Below are positions 52,471 to 60,501 of a DNA stretch of 64,000 nucleotides, piece by piece. The stretch spans positions 1 through 64,000 of the forward strand of contig NZ_VDCQ01000016.1 of the NCBI RefSeq assembly GCF_006265175.1, read 5' to 3'. How positions within the stretch are numbered: position 1 is the first letter of the stretch; each line of letters opens with the position of its first letter. The DNA comes from Paenibacillus hemerocallicola (lineage in GTDB: Bacteria > Bacillota > Bacilli > Paenibacillales > NBRC-103111). Under the pieces are notes generated by a model. That model was not told where the DNA came from and ran no database searches. It saw only the letters and a list, made by a program, of their open reading frames with translations. Both the position numbers and the translations under genes were made by a program.

Positions 52471-53667
52471 ATGACCGAACATGCTTCGGACATTATCGTT
52501 CTGGCCTATATTTTGATTGTATTGATCGTAATCGTATTTCTCGCATTATTCGGACTTAGAACGAAGGCGATTTGGCTGGAGCGCCAAACCGACCGTTATT
52601 TGCGAAAGCATCAGGATTATTTCGACTACGTGAAATCGCATTTGCACGAGGACGCGCCGCTGCAGAAGCCGGCCGGGACGCTTACGAAAACCGAGCTCAA
52701 AGTAATTCAGCAAAAGCTGTTCGAATGGATGGAGAAAATCGTCGGCGCTGAACGCGACAAGCTGACCGATCTGTGCGTCGCCCTCGGCCTGGTGGAGCTG
52801 AATATGCGCAGGCTGCGCAGCGAGATCCATTGGACCCGGCTGGACGCGGCCTATAACCTTGGCGTGATGCAGGCGAAGGAGGCCGTGCCGTCGCTCGCGT
52901 ATTTGCTCGGCGAGGAGAAATACGGCTCGCCCGCCTTCGTAATCGCCAGAGCGATCTCCAAGTGCGCACAGAACGAAGAGGAGATCGACCGGATGGTCCG
53001 CAATTTGGCCAAATTCCGCAAGCAGTCGCACCGGCTCGTGGCCGAGGTGTTGGCTTTATCCAGAATCGACTGCACAGCCTTGCTCACCGGATATTTGCGG
53101 GAAACGGACGAGGAGCTGGTGAAAATCGCCCTGACCGGCCTGCAAAACCGTTCCATTCCCGGCGCTTACGGGGATATGCCGCGGTTCTTGCATGCGGACG
53201 ATCCGGAGCTGAGATTGTTGGCCGTACAGGCGATCATAAGCCATGGGACGCACATGACGGCCGAGCTGATGAGAGAGCTGATGCACCATGAGGATGCGGA
53301 CGTTCGCGCCGCGGTCGCCGAGGCGTTCGGCCGGCTGGGGATGGCGCAAACGGTCGACCTGCTGAAGGCGGGGATGAAGGATGCCGACCGGCAGGTGCGC
53401 CTCACGAGCGCGAGGAGCCTGCTCCAGCTGGAGGACACGGGGTTCAAAGCGTTGTGCGAGCTGGCGCAGCGCCGAGATGAACCGATTCAGTCGCGCTTGG
53501 CGGACGAGGTCATTCAAGAGGAATTGGCAAAAGGCGCGTTGTATTACGACGATTTCGAGCAGGCGGTTTGGCATAACCGCAAGCTTCGCATTTACCGGCA
53601 GTTTTTCGGCGGCCCTCCTCCCGCGGAAGGCGCAAGGCTCGGCTTTTCGAAAGGAGATACGGCATGA
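52471..53667 (+). CDS. Membrane-anchored HEAT-repeat protein
   Basis: 398 residues; AGGGAGGG ahead of the ATG. One N-terminal TM helix (about 8-29), then a coiled cytoplasmic stretch and HEAT-like repeats (about 110-345), for example RLDAAYNLGVMQAKEAVPSL, DVRAAVAEAFGRLG and QVRLTSARSLLQL. The ATG of the glycosyltransferase overlaps its stop by 4 bp. Probably a scaffold partner of that enzyme. No catalytic motif is evident. Confidence 0.8.
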   Translation: MTEHASDIIVLAYILIVLIVIVFLALFGLRTKAIWLERQTDRYLRKHQDYFDYVKSHLHEDAPLQKPAGTLTKTELKVIQQKLFEWMEKIVGAERDKLTDLCVALGLVELNMRRLRSEIHWTRLDAAYNLGVMQAKEAVPSLAYLLGEEKYGSPAFVIARAISKCAQNEEEIDRMVRNLAKFRKQSHRLVAEVLALSRIDCTALLTGYLRETDEELVKIALTGLQNRSIPGAYGDMPRFLHADDPELRLLAVQAIISHGTHMTAELMRELMHHEDADVRAAVAEAFGRLGMAQTVDLLKAGMKDADRQVRLTSARSLLQLEDTGFKALCELAQRRDEPIQSRLADEVIQEELAKGALYYDDFEQAVWHNRKLRIYRQFFGGPPPAEGARLGFSKGDTA

Positions 53668-55106
53668 AATCATTGCTTCTAGGGTACGCGCTTTTTTCCT
53701 TATATTCCGTTATTGCCGTATACGTATTTTATTTGATCATTATGCTGCTCTCGCATAAACGGATCATCGGCATTATCAAAGGGGTGAAATACGCCAGATA
53801 CCGCGAGCTGTCCGGATCGGAGCAGGTGCCGCCGGTTTCGATTCTGGTGCCTTCCTACAACGAGGAGCTGACGATCATAGAGAGCGTCCGCTCGCTGTTG
53901 AATTTGGGCTATCCGTCGTACGAGGTAATCGTCGTCAACGACGGCTCGAAGGATCGAACGCTGCAGGTGCTGATCGAAGAATTCAATCTGATCCGCAAGA
54001 CGAACTATTCCGCCCAGCAGGCACTCGAAGCGATGCCGATCAAGGGCGTTTACTATAATCCCCGCTACCCCAAGCTGTACGTCGTGGACAAAGAAAACGG
54101 CGGCAAGGCGGATGCCTTGAACGTAGGCGTCAACGTGTCGCATTACCCGCTGGTCGCGACGATCGATGCGGACTCGCTGCTGGAGAAGGACGCCTTGATC
54201 CGTCTAGCTTCCGTCTATATGGAAAACCCCGAGGAAACGATCGCGATCGGCGGCAACGTACGCGTGGCGAACGGGTGCAAGATCGAGAACGGTTCGGTTA
54301 CCGAGGTGAACCTGCCGGGCAAGCTGCTTCCGATGTTCCAGAACATCGAATATTTGAAATCGTTCCTTGCCGGCCGAATCGGCTGGAGCGCCATCAACGG
54401 ACTCATCATCGTCTCCGGCGCCTTCGGCTTGTTCCGCAAAGATTACCTGGTCCAAGTCGACGGGTACCGGGACGGCTTTCCGGGCGAGGACATGAATATT
54501 ATCATCAAGCTGCACAAACATATGCTCGACAACAATCTCCCGTACCGGATCGCCTATTGTCCGGATGCGGTCTGCTGGACGCAGGCGCCGGAGTCGATGC
54601 GCATTTTGAAGAGCCAGCGCAAGCGGTGGTCGCGGGGCAATATCAAAAACATTTTCAAATACAGCAGCATGATGTTCGTTCCGAAATATAGGGCGGTCGG
54701 GCTTCTGTCGATGCCGTACACGTTGATTTTCGAGACGCTCGGTCCCTATTTGAGAATTACCGGGTATATGGCGCTGTTCGCGTACATCTCGCTGAATATG
54801 GCCGACTACAAGATGATGCTGCTCATTATAGGGGTAAGCTTGCTCGTCGAGGTTTTGTTCAGCTGCGGCGCATTGCTTATCGAGGAGATCGCCTTCCGGC
54901 GGTATCCGAAGTTCAAGGATCTTGTCAAAATGATGTTTTATTCCGTGCTGATGACGCTAGGTTATAACCAGATCAACGTATATTGGAAAATACTCGGACA
55001 CATCGACTATATCCGCAATGACGATTCATGGGGAGTTATGGTCCGGACCAGTTGGAAAAACGAATTGGCCGCACCGAAGCAGGAGCTGCCGCAAACGAAT
55101 CCGTAA
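53664..55106 (+). CDS. Family 2 processive glycosyltransferase (PgaC/IcaA-like)
   Basis: 480 residues. One N-terminal TM helix, a GT-A domain (about 55-330) and three to four C-terminal TM segments. Catalytic features of processive GT2 enzymes: VNDGSKD, VATIDADSLLEKDA, the GED acid region (GFPGEDMNIIIK) and QRKRWSRGN (QxxRW). Related enzymes synthesise poly-beta-1,6-GlcNAc or other exopolysaccharides and some are c-di-GMP controlled; B. subtilis YdaM is a related protein. It overlaps the HEAT-repeat gene, indicating a complex. Confidence 0.9.
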   Translation: MKSLLLGYALFSLYSVIAVYVFYLIIMLLSHKRIIGIIKGVKYARYRELSGSEQVPPVSILVPSYNEELTIIESVRSLLNLGYPSYEVIVVNDGSKDRTLQVLIEEFNLIRKTNYSAQQALEAMPIKGVYYNPRYPKLYVVDKENGGKADALNVGVNVSHYPLVATIDADSLLEKDALIRLASVYMENPEETIAIGGNVRVANGCKIENGSVTEVNLPGKLLPMFQNIEYLKSFLAGRIGWSAINGLIIVSGAFGLFRKDYLVQVDGYRDGFPGEDMNIIIKLHKHMLDNNLPYRIAYCPDAVCWTQAPESMRILKSQRKRWSRGNIKNIFKYSSMMFVPKYRAVGLLSMPYTLIFETLGPYLRITGYMALFAYISLNMADYKMMLLIIGVSLLVEVLFSCGALLIEEIAFRRYPKFKDLVKMMFYSVLMTLGYNQINVYWKILGHIDYIRNDDSWGVMVRTSWKNELAAPKQELPQTNP

Positions 55107-55150
55107 ACAACGAATCCGTGAAACAACGAATCCGTGAAACAACGAATCCG
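55094..55150 (+). repeat. 16-bp tandem repeat at the end of the glycosyltransferase gene
   Basis: Unit AACGAATCCGTGAAAC in about 3.6 copies (first copy 15 bp, one base shorter). The first copy encodes the C-terminal TNP and stop codon; the rest are untranslated and end at the ribosome site of the next gene. Confidence 0.9.
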
Positions 55151-55167
55151 CTTATGAGGTGATAGAT

Positions 55168-55977
55168 ATGTCCATGCAAATGCTGCAAGAAAAGACGGAA
55201 GCCCATCCGATATTCATTCGCTTAAACCGGGTGCTGGTAGAATCGAGCGAGACCGTATGCGGCCTCATTCTCGCGAAGTGCACGCTCGGAAACGGCGGGC
55301 TCGAAAGATTGAAGGAAAAGCTTTCGAGTCCCGAGCTCGATCCGGGGGCGCAATTCTGGTACGAGTCGAATTACGGGACGTTGGCCATCCTGCTGCCCGA
55401 TAAGAAGCTGAGCTATACGCACTACGTTTCGCTTGCGGTCAAGCAGTTCATGCAGGACGAGAACATCCCGGGGAGCTTGCTCATCACGAGCTTTCCGGAA
55501 TGCGGGATACCGAAGGAAACGGACGTGGAAGCGATGCATGTCATGATCGCGGACGAAGCGGACGACGAAAGCGCCATTCTGATCTACAATCAGCCGGATG
55601 CCGATACGAAGTCTTCGACCATTCTCATTATCGACGAGGACGCCACGGTCGGCGAATTGCTCAATTCGCGGCTGCGAATGAAAGGCTACGACGTATACAT
55701 AGCCGATAACGGTCTCGACGGGCTGCGCCTGTTCAACAGCTTGTCGCCGGACCTGGTCATAACGGAGCTGTCCTTGCCCGTATACGACGGCTATGAGCTG
55801 ATCCGCAGCATTCGCCAGAAAAAAGAAGGATCGGTCGATTGCAGCATCATGGTGCTTTCGGACAACAGGATGGAACGCGATATAAGCACATGCTTCGATC
55901 TGGGCGTCTCCGATTACATCACGAAGCCGTACTCCCCGGTGGAGCTGGAAGCGAGAATTCGCCGGCTTCTGCAGTAG
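55168..55977 (+). CDS. Pseudo-receiver protein with divergent N-terminal domain
   Basis: About 269 residues from the ATG at 55168 (GAGGTGATAG upstream). The N-terminal domain (about 1-140) has no named motif; its length and pattern (QFWYESNYGTLAILLPDKKL) could be a degenerate GGDEF-like fold. The C-terminal receiver (about 150-269) keeps the acidic group (IIDEDA), Ser (MVLSDN) and Lys (YITKPYSP), but the phospho-acceptor Asp is Glu (PDLVITELSLPVYDG). It therefore probably cannot be phosphorylated and may mimic the active state. Encoded between the glycosyltransferase and the glycosidase. Confidence 0.82.
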   Translation: MSMQMLQEKTEAHPIFIRLNRVLVESSETVCGLILAKCTLGNGGLERLKEKLSSPELDPGAQFWYESNYGTLAILLPDKKLSYTHYVSLAVKQFMQDENIPGSLLITSFPECGIPKETDVEAMHVMIADEADDESAILIYNQPDADTKSSTILIIDEDATVGELLNSRLRMKGYDVYIADNGLDGLRLFNSLSPDLVITELSLPVYDGYELIRSIRQKKEGSVDCSIMVLSDNRMERDISTCFDLGVSDYITKPYSPVELEARIRRLLQ

Positions 55978-56068
55978 CAGCTGCGGGCGGTGTTTCCGTA
56001 CAAGCGCCGTATTTGCGACAACGATGCCGGCTTTGCCGCGCAAGACCTTGTGGAGGAGGAATGAGATT

Positions 56069-56242
56069 TTGAAAGCAACGGAAACAACCGGAGATTTGAC
56101 CGGCCTTAGCCTAGAGCTGCTGCATTTTATTTCGGAAGCCCAGAGCGATCATCACCATCCGTCCAGGCCGCTTGCCGTCTATGTTGGACAGTTGCGGAAC
56201 ATTTTACTGAAGCATATTGATGCCGGAGCGTACGAGCCGTGA
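56069..56242 (+). CDS. Small hypothetical protein in the polysaccharide locus
   Basis: 57 residues with a TTG start at 56069 preceded by GGAGGAATGAG. Helical, no TM segment; contains a His-rich turn (SDHHHPSRP). Its TGA overlaps the GTG of the next small gene. No family recognised; coupling to its neighbour and position in the locus argue that it is real. Confidence 0.5.
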   Translation: MKATETTGDLTGLSLELLHFISEAQSDHHHPSRPLAVYVGQLRNILLKHIDAGAYEP

Positions 56243-56424
56243 AAAAATTCGATGATTATCCGAAGGCGTTCAAGAAAATGGTCCGTTATATCCGGCAGGA
56301 AGCTACGATCGAACAAATCCGCGGCATGGAAATCATTTTCAGCGATACGGTTGCAAGCCGCAAGCATACGCTGGCGCCGGACGGCGCTGCCCGGGTCCGG
56401 AAATGGAGCGGGAAGTCGCATTAA
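56239..56424 (+). CDS. Small basic hypothetical protein in the polysaccharide locus
   Basis: 61 residues, GTG start overlapping the previous stop by 4 bp. Strongly basic (KKFDDYPKAFKKMVRYIRQE at the start, RVRKWSGKSH at the end), no membrane segment. Ends 12 bases before the glycosidase gene. Function unknown; the tight coupling on both sides suggests co-translation. Confidence 0.5.
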   Translation: MKKFDDYPKAFKKMVRYIRQEATIEQIRGMEIIFSDTVASRKHTLAPDGAARVRKWSGKSH

Positions 56425-56436
56425 GTAAGGAGAAAA

Positions 56437-58665
56437 GTGGCCATTATGAAAAGGAACATCAAGCTGCGCCTAAGCTTAGCCATCATCGCCGTTCTGATCG
56501 CCGGGTATTTCGGCTGGCAGCTTTTTCAACCGCTTCATGCGGAGAGCGAGTTCGTGGAGAACGCGAAGCTGGACAACGGGATGAACGTGAAATTCCGCAC
56601 GCAAGGCGATCAGCTCGAAATCTACAGCGATCAGCAGTGGCAGCCTTTCTTCGCGAAAGGAGTCAATGTGGGAGCGACGTTGCCCGGTCACGATCCCGGC
56701 GAGCTGCCGATCGATAAAAAAACGTTTTTGCGCTGGTTTGCCGAGATCAAGGAGCTGGGCGCCAACGTCATCCGGGTATATACGATCCATGATCCGGTTT
56801 TTTACGAAGCTCTCGTGGAATTCAACGAGGAGAACCGGGATTCGCCGCTTTATTTTATCCAGGGCGTATGGTCGCCCGAAGCGCAAATGTTTAAAACCCA
56901 TGACGCCCTGAGCCCCTTGGCGACGAAAGAATTCAAGAAAGAAATCATTTACGCGGTCGGGGCCGTGTACGGGGACGTCAAAATTACGAAGGAGCGGGGA
57001 AAGGCCGACGGCAAATACAAGGCCAATGCCGGCCCTTACCTGCTCGGCTGGAGCGTCGGGACGGAATGGGATCCGCCCTTGGTGGAGGCGACGGATAAGG
57101 CGTACGAGGGGATGGAGCCGTACCAAGGCGACTTCTTCAAGGCGAAAAGCGGGGCGACGCCGTTCGAGAATATGCTGGCGGAAATGCTCGATACGCTTGC
57201 GGCGTTCGAGAGCAAGCAGGGATGGCAGCATCCGTACGCGTTTACGAACTGGGTGTCGACAGACCCGCTCGAGCATCCCGGGGAAATCGACCGGGCCGAG
57301 GATCTGGTCAGCGTCGATCCGATGCATATCGAGCCCGTGAATTGGCAAGCCGGCTATTACGCCTCTTATCACGCTTATCCGTATTATCCGGAATTTTTCC
57401 GAAGCGACGAGACGATCAAAAACGTCAAAAACGACAAAGGCGAAATCGATACGTACAAAGCTTATCTCCGTTTGTTGAAGGAGCACCATAAAGGAATCCC
57501 GATCGTCATTACGGAATTCGGCGTTCCCGCTTCACTCGGCATCGGGCATATAACCGGCCTGGGCCGCAATCAGGGCGGCCATACGGAGGAAGAGCAGGGA
57601 AAAATCAACGTGGACCTGCTTCATGAAATCGTCCAGGAAAACTACGCCGGAGCCATCGTATTCATGTGGCAGGACGAATGGTTCAAGCGGACCTGGAATA
57701 CGCAAGATTTCGAGCAGCCGGTCGACCGGCGCAAATATTGGCTGAACGTGCTCACGAACGAGAAATTGTTCGGGCTCACCGGCATGTATTCGAGCAAGGA
57801 CGGGCCTCTCCTGATCGACGGCAGCCTGGACGACTGGCACCAGCTCAAGGACAAGAAGAAGTTCGATCCCGGCGTACCCGGCTGGAGCAGCATGTGGGTT
57901 ACGCATGACGAGGCTTACGTCTACATTGCGGGAGAGCTGGAGAACGAGTTCGATCCGGAGAAGGAAACGCTGCATATCGGGGCGGATACGCTGGAGGGCG
58001 GCAACCGTCATTCGAAGGAACTGGGAGACCGGACGCTGAGCGAAGGGCTGGAGACGCTCGTAACGATCGGCAAAACGTTGGACAGCCAAGTAACCATCGC
58101 GTCAAACTATGATTTTACGACCCGCTATTGGGGCGTCGTGAACGGAATGGCTCCGGTCGTCGAAGAGGAGATGAACGACGATTCCGGCATCTTCAAGCCT
58201 TGGAAATTGATCGTCGACATGGAGTTCAGTCCCCCGGCGGCCAAATATTACCGACCTTACAAGGACGTTCCGGCAGGCCAACTGAAGCGCGGTACGACCG
58301 ATCCGGCTTCCACGGACTACAATTCGCTGACGATGTGGCAGGCGAAAGGGAACGTCGTCGAGATGCGGATTCCGTGGATGCTGCTGGGCTTCTCCGATCC
58401 GAGCTCGCTGCTCGCGATGGACTACGGGGAGAAGGGCGGCAAGCTGCAAACCCGGAAGGTGGACGGCATCCGCCTCGTCCCGTGGATCACGGACAGAAGC
58501 ACGGGCCAAATCAAGGGCTTGGGCGACGGCGGCGACGTCGTGGATGTGTCCAAGCTGCCCAAGTACAAATGGAAGCCATGGAACCAGGTACAGTACCAGG
58601 AAAGGCTGAAGAAAAGCTATGCGATCATGCAGGAGGCGTTCCGGAAAATCGGCGGCGACAACTGA
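56437..58665 (+). CDS. Membrane-anchored clan GH-A-like glycosidase with C-terminal CBM9-like domain
   Basis: 742 residues. GTG at 56437 follows AAGGAG by 4 bases; an ATG three codons later is an alternative. N-terminal TM or signal segment (about 12-30). TIM-barrel region (about 55-445) with two candidate catalytic Glu residues, GWSVGTEWDPP and IVITEFGVPAS, arranged as in clan GH-A enzymes. A beta-sandwich follows (about 465-720) starting LLIDGSLDDWHQL, resembling CBM9/DOMON-like domains. Probably cleaves or trims the polymer made by the upstream glycosyltransferase. A terminator follows. Confidence 0.78.
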   Translation: MAIMKRNIKLRLSLAIIAVLIAGYFGWQLFQPLHAESEFVENAKLDNGMNVKFRTQGDQLEIYSDQQWQPFFAKGVNVGATLPGHDPGELPIDKKTFLRWFAEIKELGANVIRVYTIHDPVFYEALVEFNEENRDSPLYFIQGVWSPEAQMFKTHDALSPLATKEFKKEIIYAVGAVYGDVKITKERGKADGKYKANAGPYLLGWSVGTEWDPPLVEATDKAYEGMEPYQGDFFKAKSGATPFENMLAEMLDTLAAFESKQGWQHPYAFTNWVSTDPLEHPGEIDRAEDLVSVDPMHIEPVNWQAGYYASYHAYPYYPEFFRSDETIKNVKNDKGEIDTYKAYLRLLKEHHKGIPIVITEFGVPASLGIGHITGLGRNQGGHTEEEQGKINVDLLHEIVQENYAGAIVFMWQDEWFKRTWNTQDFEQPVDRRKYWLNVLTNEKLFGLTGMYSSKDGPLLIDGSLDDWHQLKDKKKFDPGVPGWSSMWVTHDEAYVYIAGELENEFDPEKETLHIGADTLEGGNRHSKELGDRTLSEGLETLVTIGKTLDSQVTIASNYDFTTRYWGVVNGMAPVVEEEMNDDSGIFKPWKLIVDMEFSPPAAKYYRPYKDVPAGQLKRGTTDPASTDYNSLTMWQAKGNVVEMRIPWMLLGFSDPSSLLAMDYGEKGGKLQTRKVDGIRLVPWITDRSTGQIKGLGDGGDVVDVSKLPKYKWKPWNQVQYQERLKKSYAIMQEAFRKIGGDN

Positions 58666-58685
58666 ATAAAGCTTTTGACAAGCCG

Positions 58686-58722
58686 GCCCGCCATGATTTC
58701 CACGATCTTGGCGGGTTTTTTA
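58686..58722 (+). terminator. Terminator of the polysaccharide locus
   Basis: CCCGCC (58687-58692) pairs with GGCGGG (58710-58715), extended by weaker pairs inside, then TTTTTT. Confidence 0.82.
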
Positions 58723-58734
58723 AACAGTTACAAG

Positions 58735-58808
58735 GCATAAGATTCGGGGTCCCCGCAAAGTGCCTGGATAAGGATCGGAGCAAAGGCCCTACTTTGTGGG
58801 GGTATTTA
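58735..58808 (+). repeat. Dispersed intergenic repeat, family 2 copy 2
   Basis: Begins GGGGTCCCCGCAAAGTGCC and ends CTACTTTGTGGGGGTATTT. Nearly identical to copy 1 (22691-22766) at the ends and in GGATAAGGATCGGAGCAAAG. The ends pair (CCCCGCAAAGT/ACTTTGTGGGG), giving a hairpin-capable element ahead of the binding-protein gene. Confidence 0.85.
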
Positions 58809-58833
58809 AAGCTTAGCGATGGAGGGGGAACAC

Positions 58834-60486
58834 ATGAGTATAGCTAACGGGTTGATCCGAACGGGCTTGGCGGCTTGCGCGGCGGCTTTCCTGGTCACCG
58901 GCTGCTTCTCCGACAAGCCCGGCGCAACGAAGAAGGCGACGGAGGTGCGGAATCCGAAGGAAGAATCCGGAGCAGGCGGGAGCAAGTTCGTGCTGGGGCA
59001 ATCTCCGCTCGCCTTCAGTTTATACGGCAACTATGACTGGTACGAGATGCAGCCGTGGGGAGGCGATCCGGCAACGCGCTGGATTAAGGAGAGCAAAAAG
59101 GTAAGCGTTACCAATATACCGTCCGGCGGGAAGGCGGCCCAAACGTTCCAGGCAATGCTCGATTCTGGCCAACTGCCAGACGTTATTTTTACGGAGCGGG
59201 GGACGGATGTGGAACGGCTGCGCAAGGCGGGAAAACTCGTGCCTCTGGACCCTTACTTGGACAAATATCCGAACTTGAAAAAGTGGGCGGGGGCCGGTAC
59301 CCTCGATTTGCTTCGTTCCGAAGACGGCAAGCTGTACCAGTTTCCGAACTGGCACACGTCCACGCCTACCGGCAACGGGGGCTACAGCATCAACATGAAG
59401 CTGTACGAAGAGCTGGGCTCCCCGCAGCTCGAAACATTCGACGATCTATACCGGTATTTGCAGCTCGTCAAGCAGAAATACCCGAACGTCGTACCGTTCG
59501 AGGTGACGATTTTCGGTCAGGGAGTCGACCTTCTGTATTCCGGCTTCGCGGACGACCATCCCACGTTGTTTATTTCCCAACTGGCCGTTCCGCAGGGAGA
59601 CCGGCTGACGTCCATTTTCTCCGATCCGGTGTACAAGGAGACTATGCTGTATGCGAGCAAGCTGTACCGGGAGAAGCTGATGGGGGCGAATGCGCTCTCC
59701 CAGACGCTCGAGCAGGTCAGGCATAAGGTAACGTCCGGAGCAGTGGCGGTCATGGCCGCATATAATGTAACGGATTTGACGCGGCGGGGGAACTTGACCC
59801 AGCAGGAGGCCGCTTCGGGAGTGGGCTACAAGCTCATATGGCCGCTGCGCAAAGCCGGGGTAGATCGCCATAAAGTATGGCCGACCCAGTACGATTCGAC
59901 CGGCTGGAACTCGTCCGTCATTACGACCGGAGCCGCGAATCCGGAAGGTTTATACGCTTATTTGGACTGGCTGACCGGCGAGGAAGGGCAGCGCGTCTTG
60001 AATTTCGGACCGGAGAGCTTGTATTGGAGCGGTACCGACGAGGCGGGCATCCCCGTGCTCAAGCCGAACTATTATGACGAGACCGGGGAGATCAACCGTC
60101 TGCTGGGCGTCTGGGACACGTTTCAGTGGGCGGGCAATTCCACCTATATGAGCAAAGCTTGGGAAAGCGTGGAGAAGCAGCGTGCGCTGCATGAGAGGGG
60201 CAAGGAGCCGCAAGCGTCGATTCCGCTGCAGACGTCTTTCGATGCGACCGCCTTCGTCAACCTCGATCCGGCTCCCGAGTCGGAGGAAGGCAAAATCGCG
60301 GAGATCGTAAGGGGCATTTACGACGAAGCGAAAGCGGCCATGCTGAACGCGAAAAGCGACGCGGAGGTCGTCGCCGCGCTGGAGCAGGCGAGCAAGGCGG
60401 CCAACGAGGCGGGGTACGAACGATTGCTGCAATTCAAGACGGCCAAGTGGCTCGATAATAAACGGAAGCTTGACGCGAAGAAGTAG
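58834..60486 (+). CDS. Sugar ABC transporter substrate-binding lipoprotein (LplA-like)
   Basis: 550 residues from the ATG at 58834 (GGAGGGGG upstream; the frame opens at 58819). Lipobox VTGC (Cys about 24). Solute-binding family 1 fold with IPSGGKAAQTFQAMLDSGQ (then LPDVIF) and the late YAYLDWLTGEEGQRVLNFG, typical of the long Paenibacillus LplA-type proteins. No permease or ATPase gene is adjacent; the next genes are GH18-like proteins. Probably binds an oligosaccharide released by those enzymes. Confidence 0.88.
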   Translation: MSIANGLIRTGLAACAAAFLVTGCFSDKPGATKKATEVRNPKEESGAGGSKFVLGQSPLAFSLYGNYDWYEMQPWGGDPATRWIKESKKVSVTNIPSGGKAAQTFQAMLDSGQLPDVIFTERGTDVERLRKAGKLVPLDPYLDKYPNLKKWAGAGTLDLLRSEDGKLYQFPNWHTSTPTGNGGYSINMKLYEELGSPQLETFDDLYRYLQLVKQKYPNVVPFEVTIFGQGVDLLYSGFADDHPTLFISQLAVPQGDRLTSIFSDPVYKETMLYASKLYREKLMGANALSQTLEQVRHKVTSGAVAVMAAYNVTDLTRRGNLTQQEAASGVGYKLIWPLRKAGVDRHKVWPTQYDSTGWNSSVITTGAANPEGLYAYLDWLTGEEGQRVLNFGPESLYWSGTDEAGIPVLKPNYYDETGEINRLLGVWDTFQWAGNSTYMSKAWESVEKQRALHERGKEPQASIPLQTSFDATAFVNLDPAPESEEGKIAEIVRGIYDEAKAAMLNAKSDAEVVAALEQASKAANEAGYERLLQFKTAKWLDNKRKLDAKK

Positions 60487-60501
60487 AGGAGGGAAATGGA
60501 G

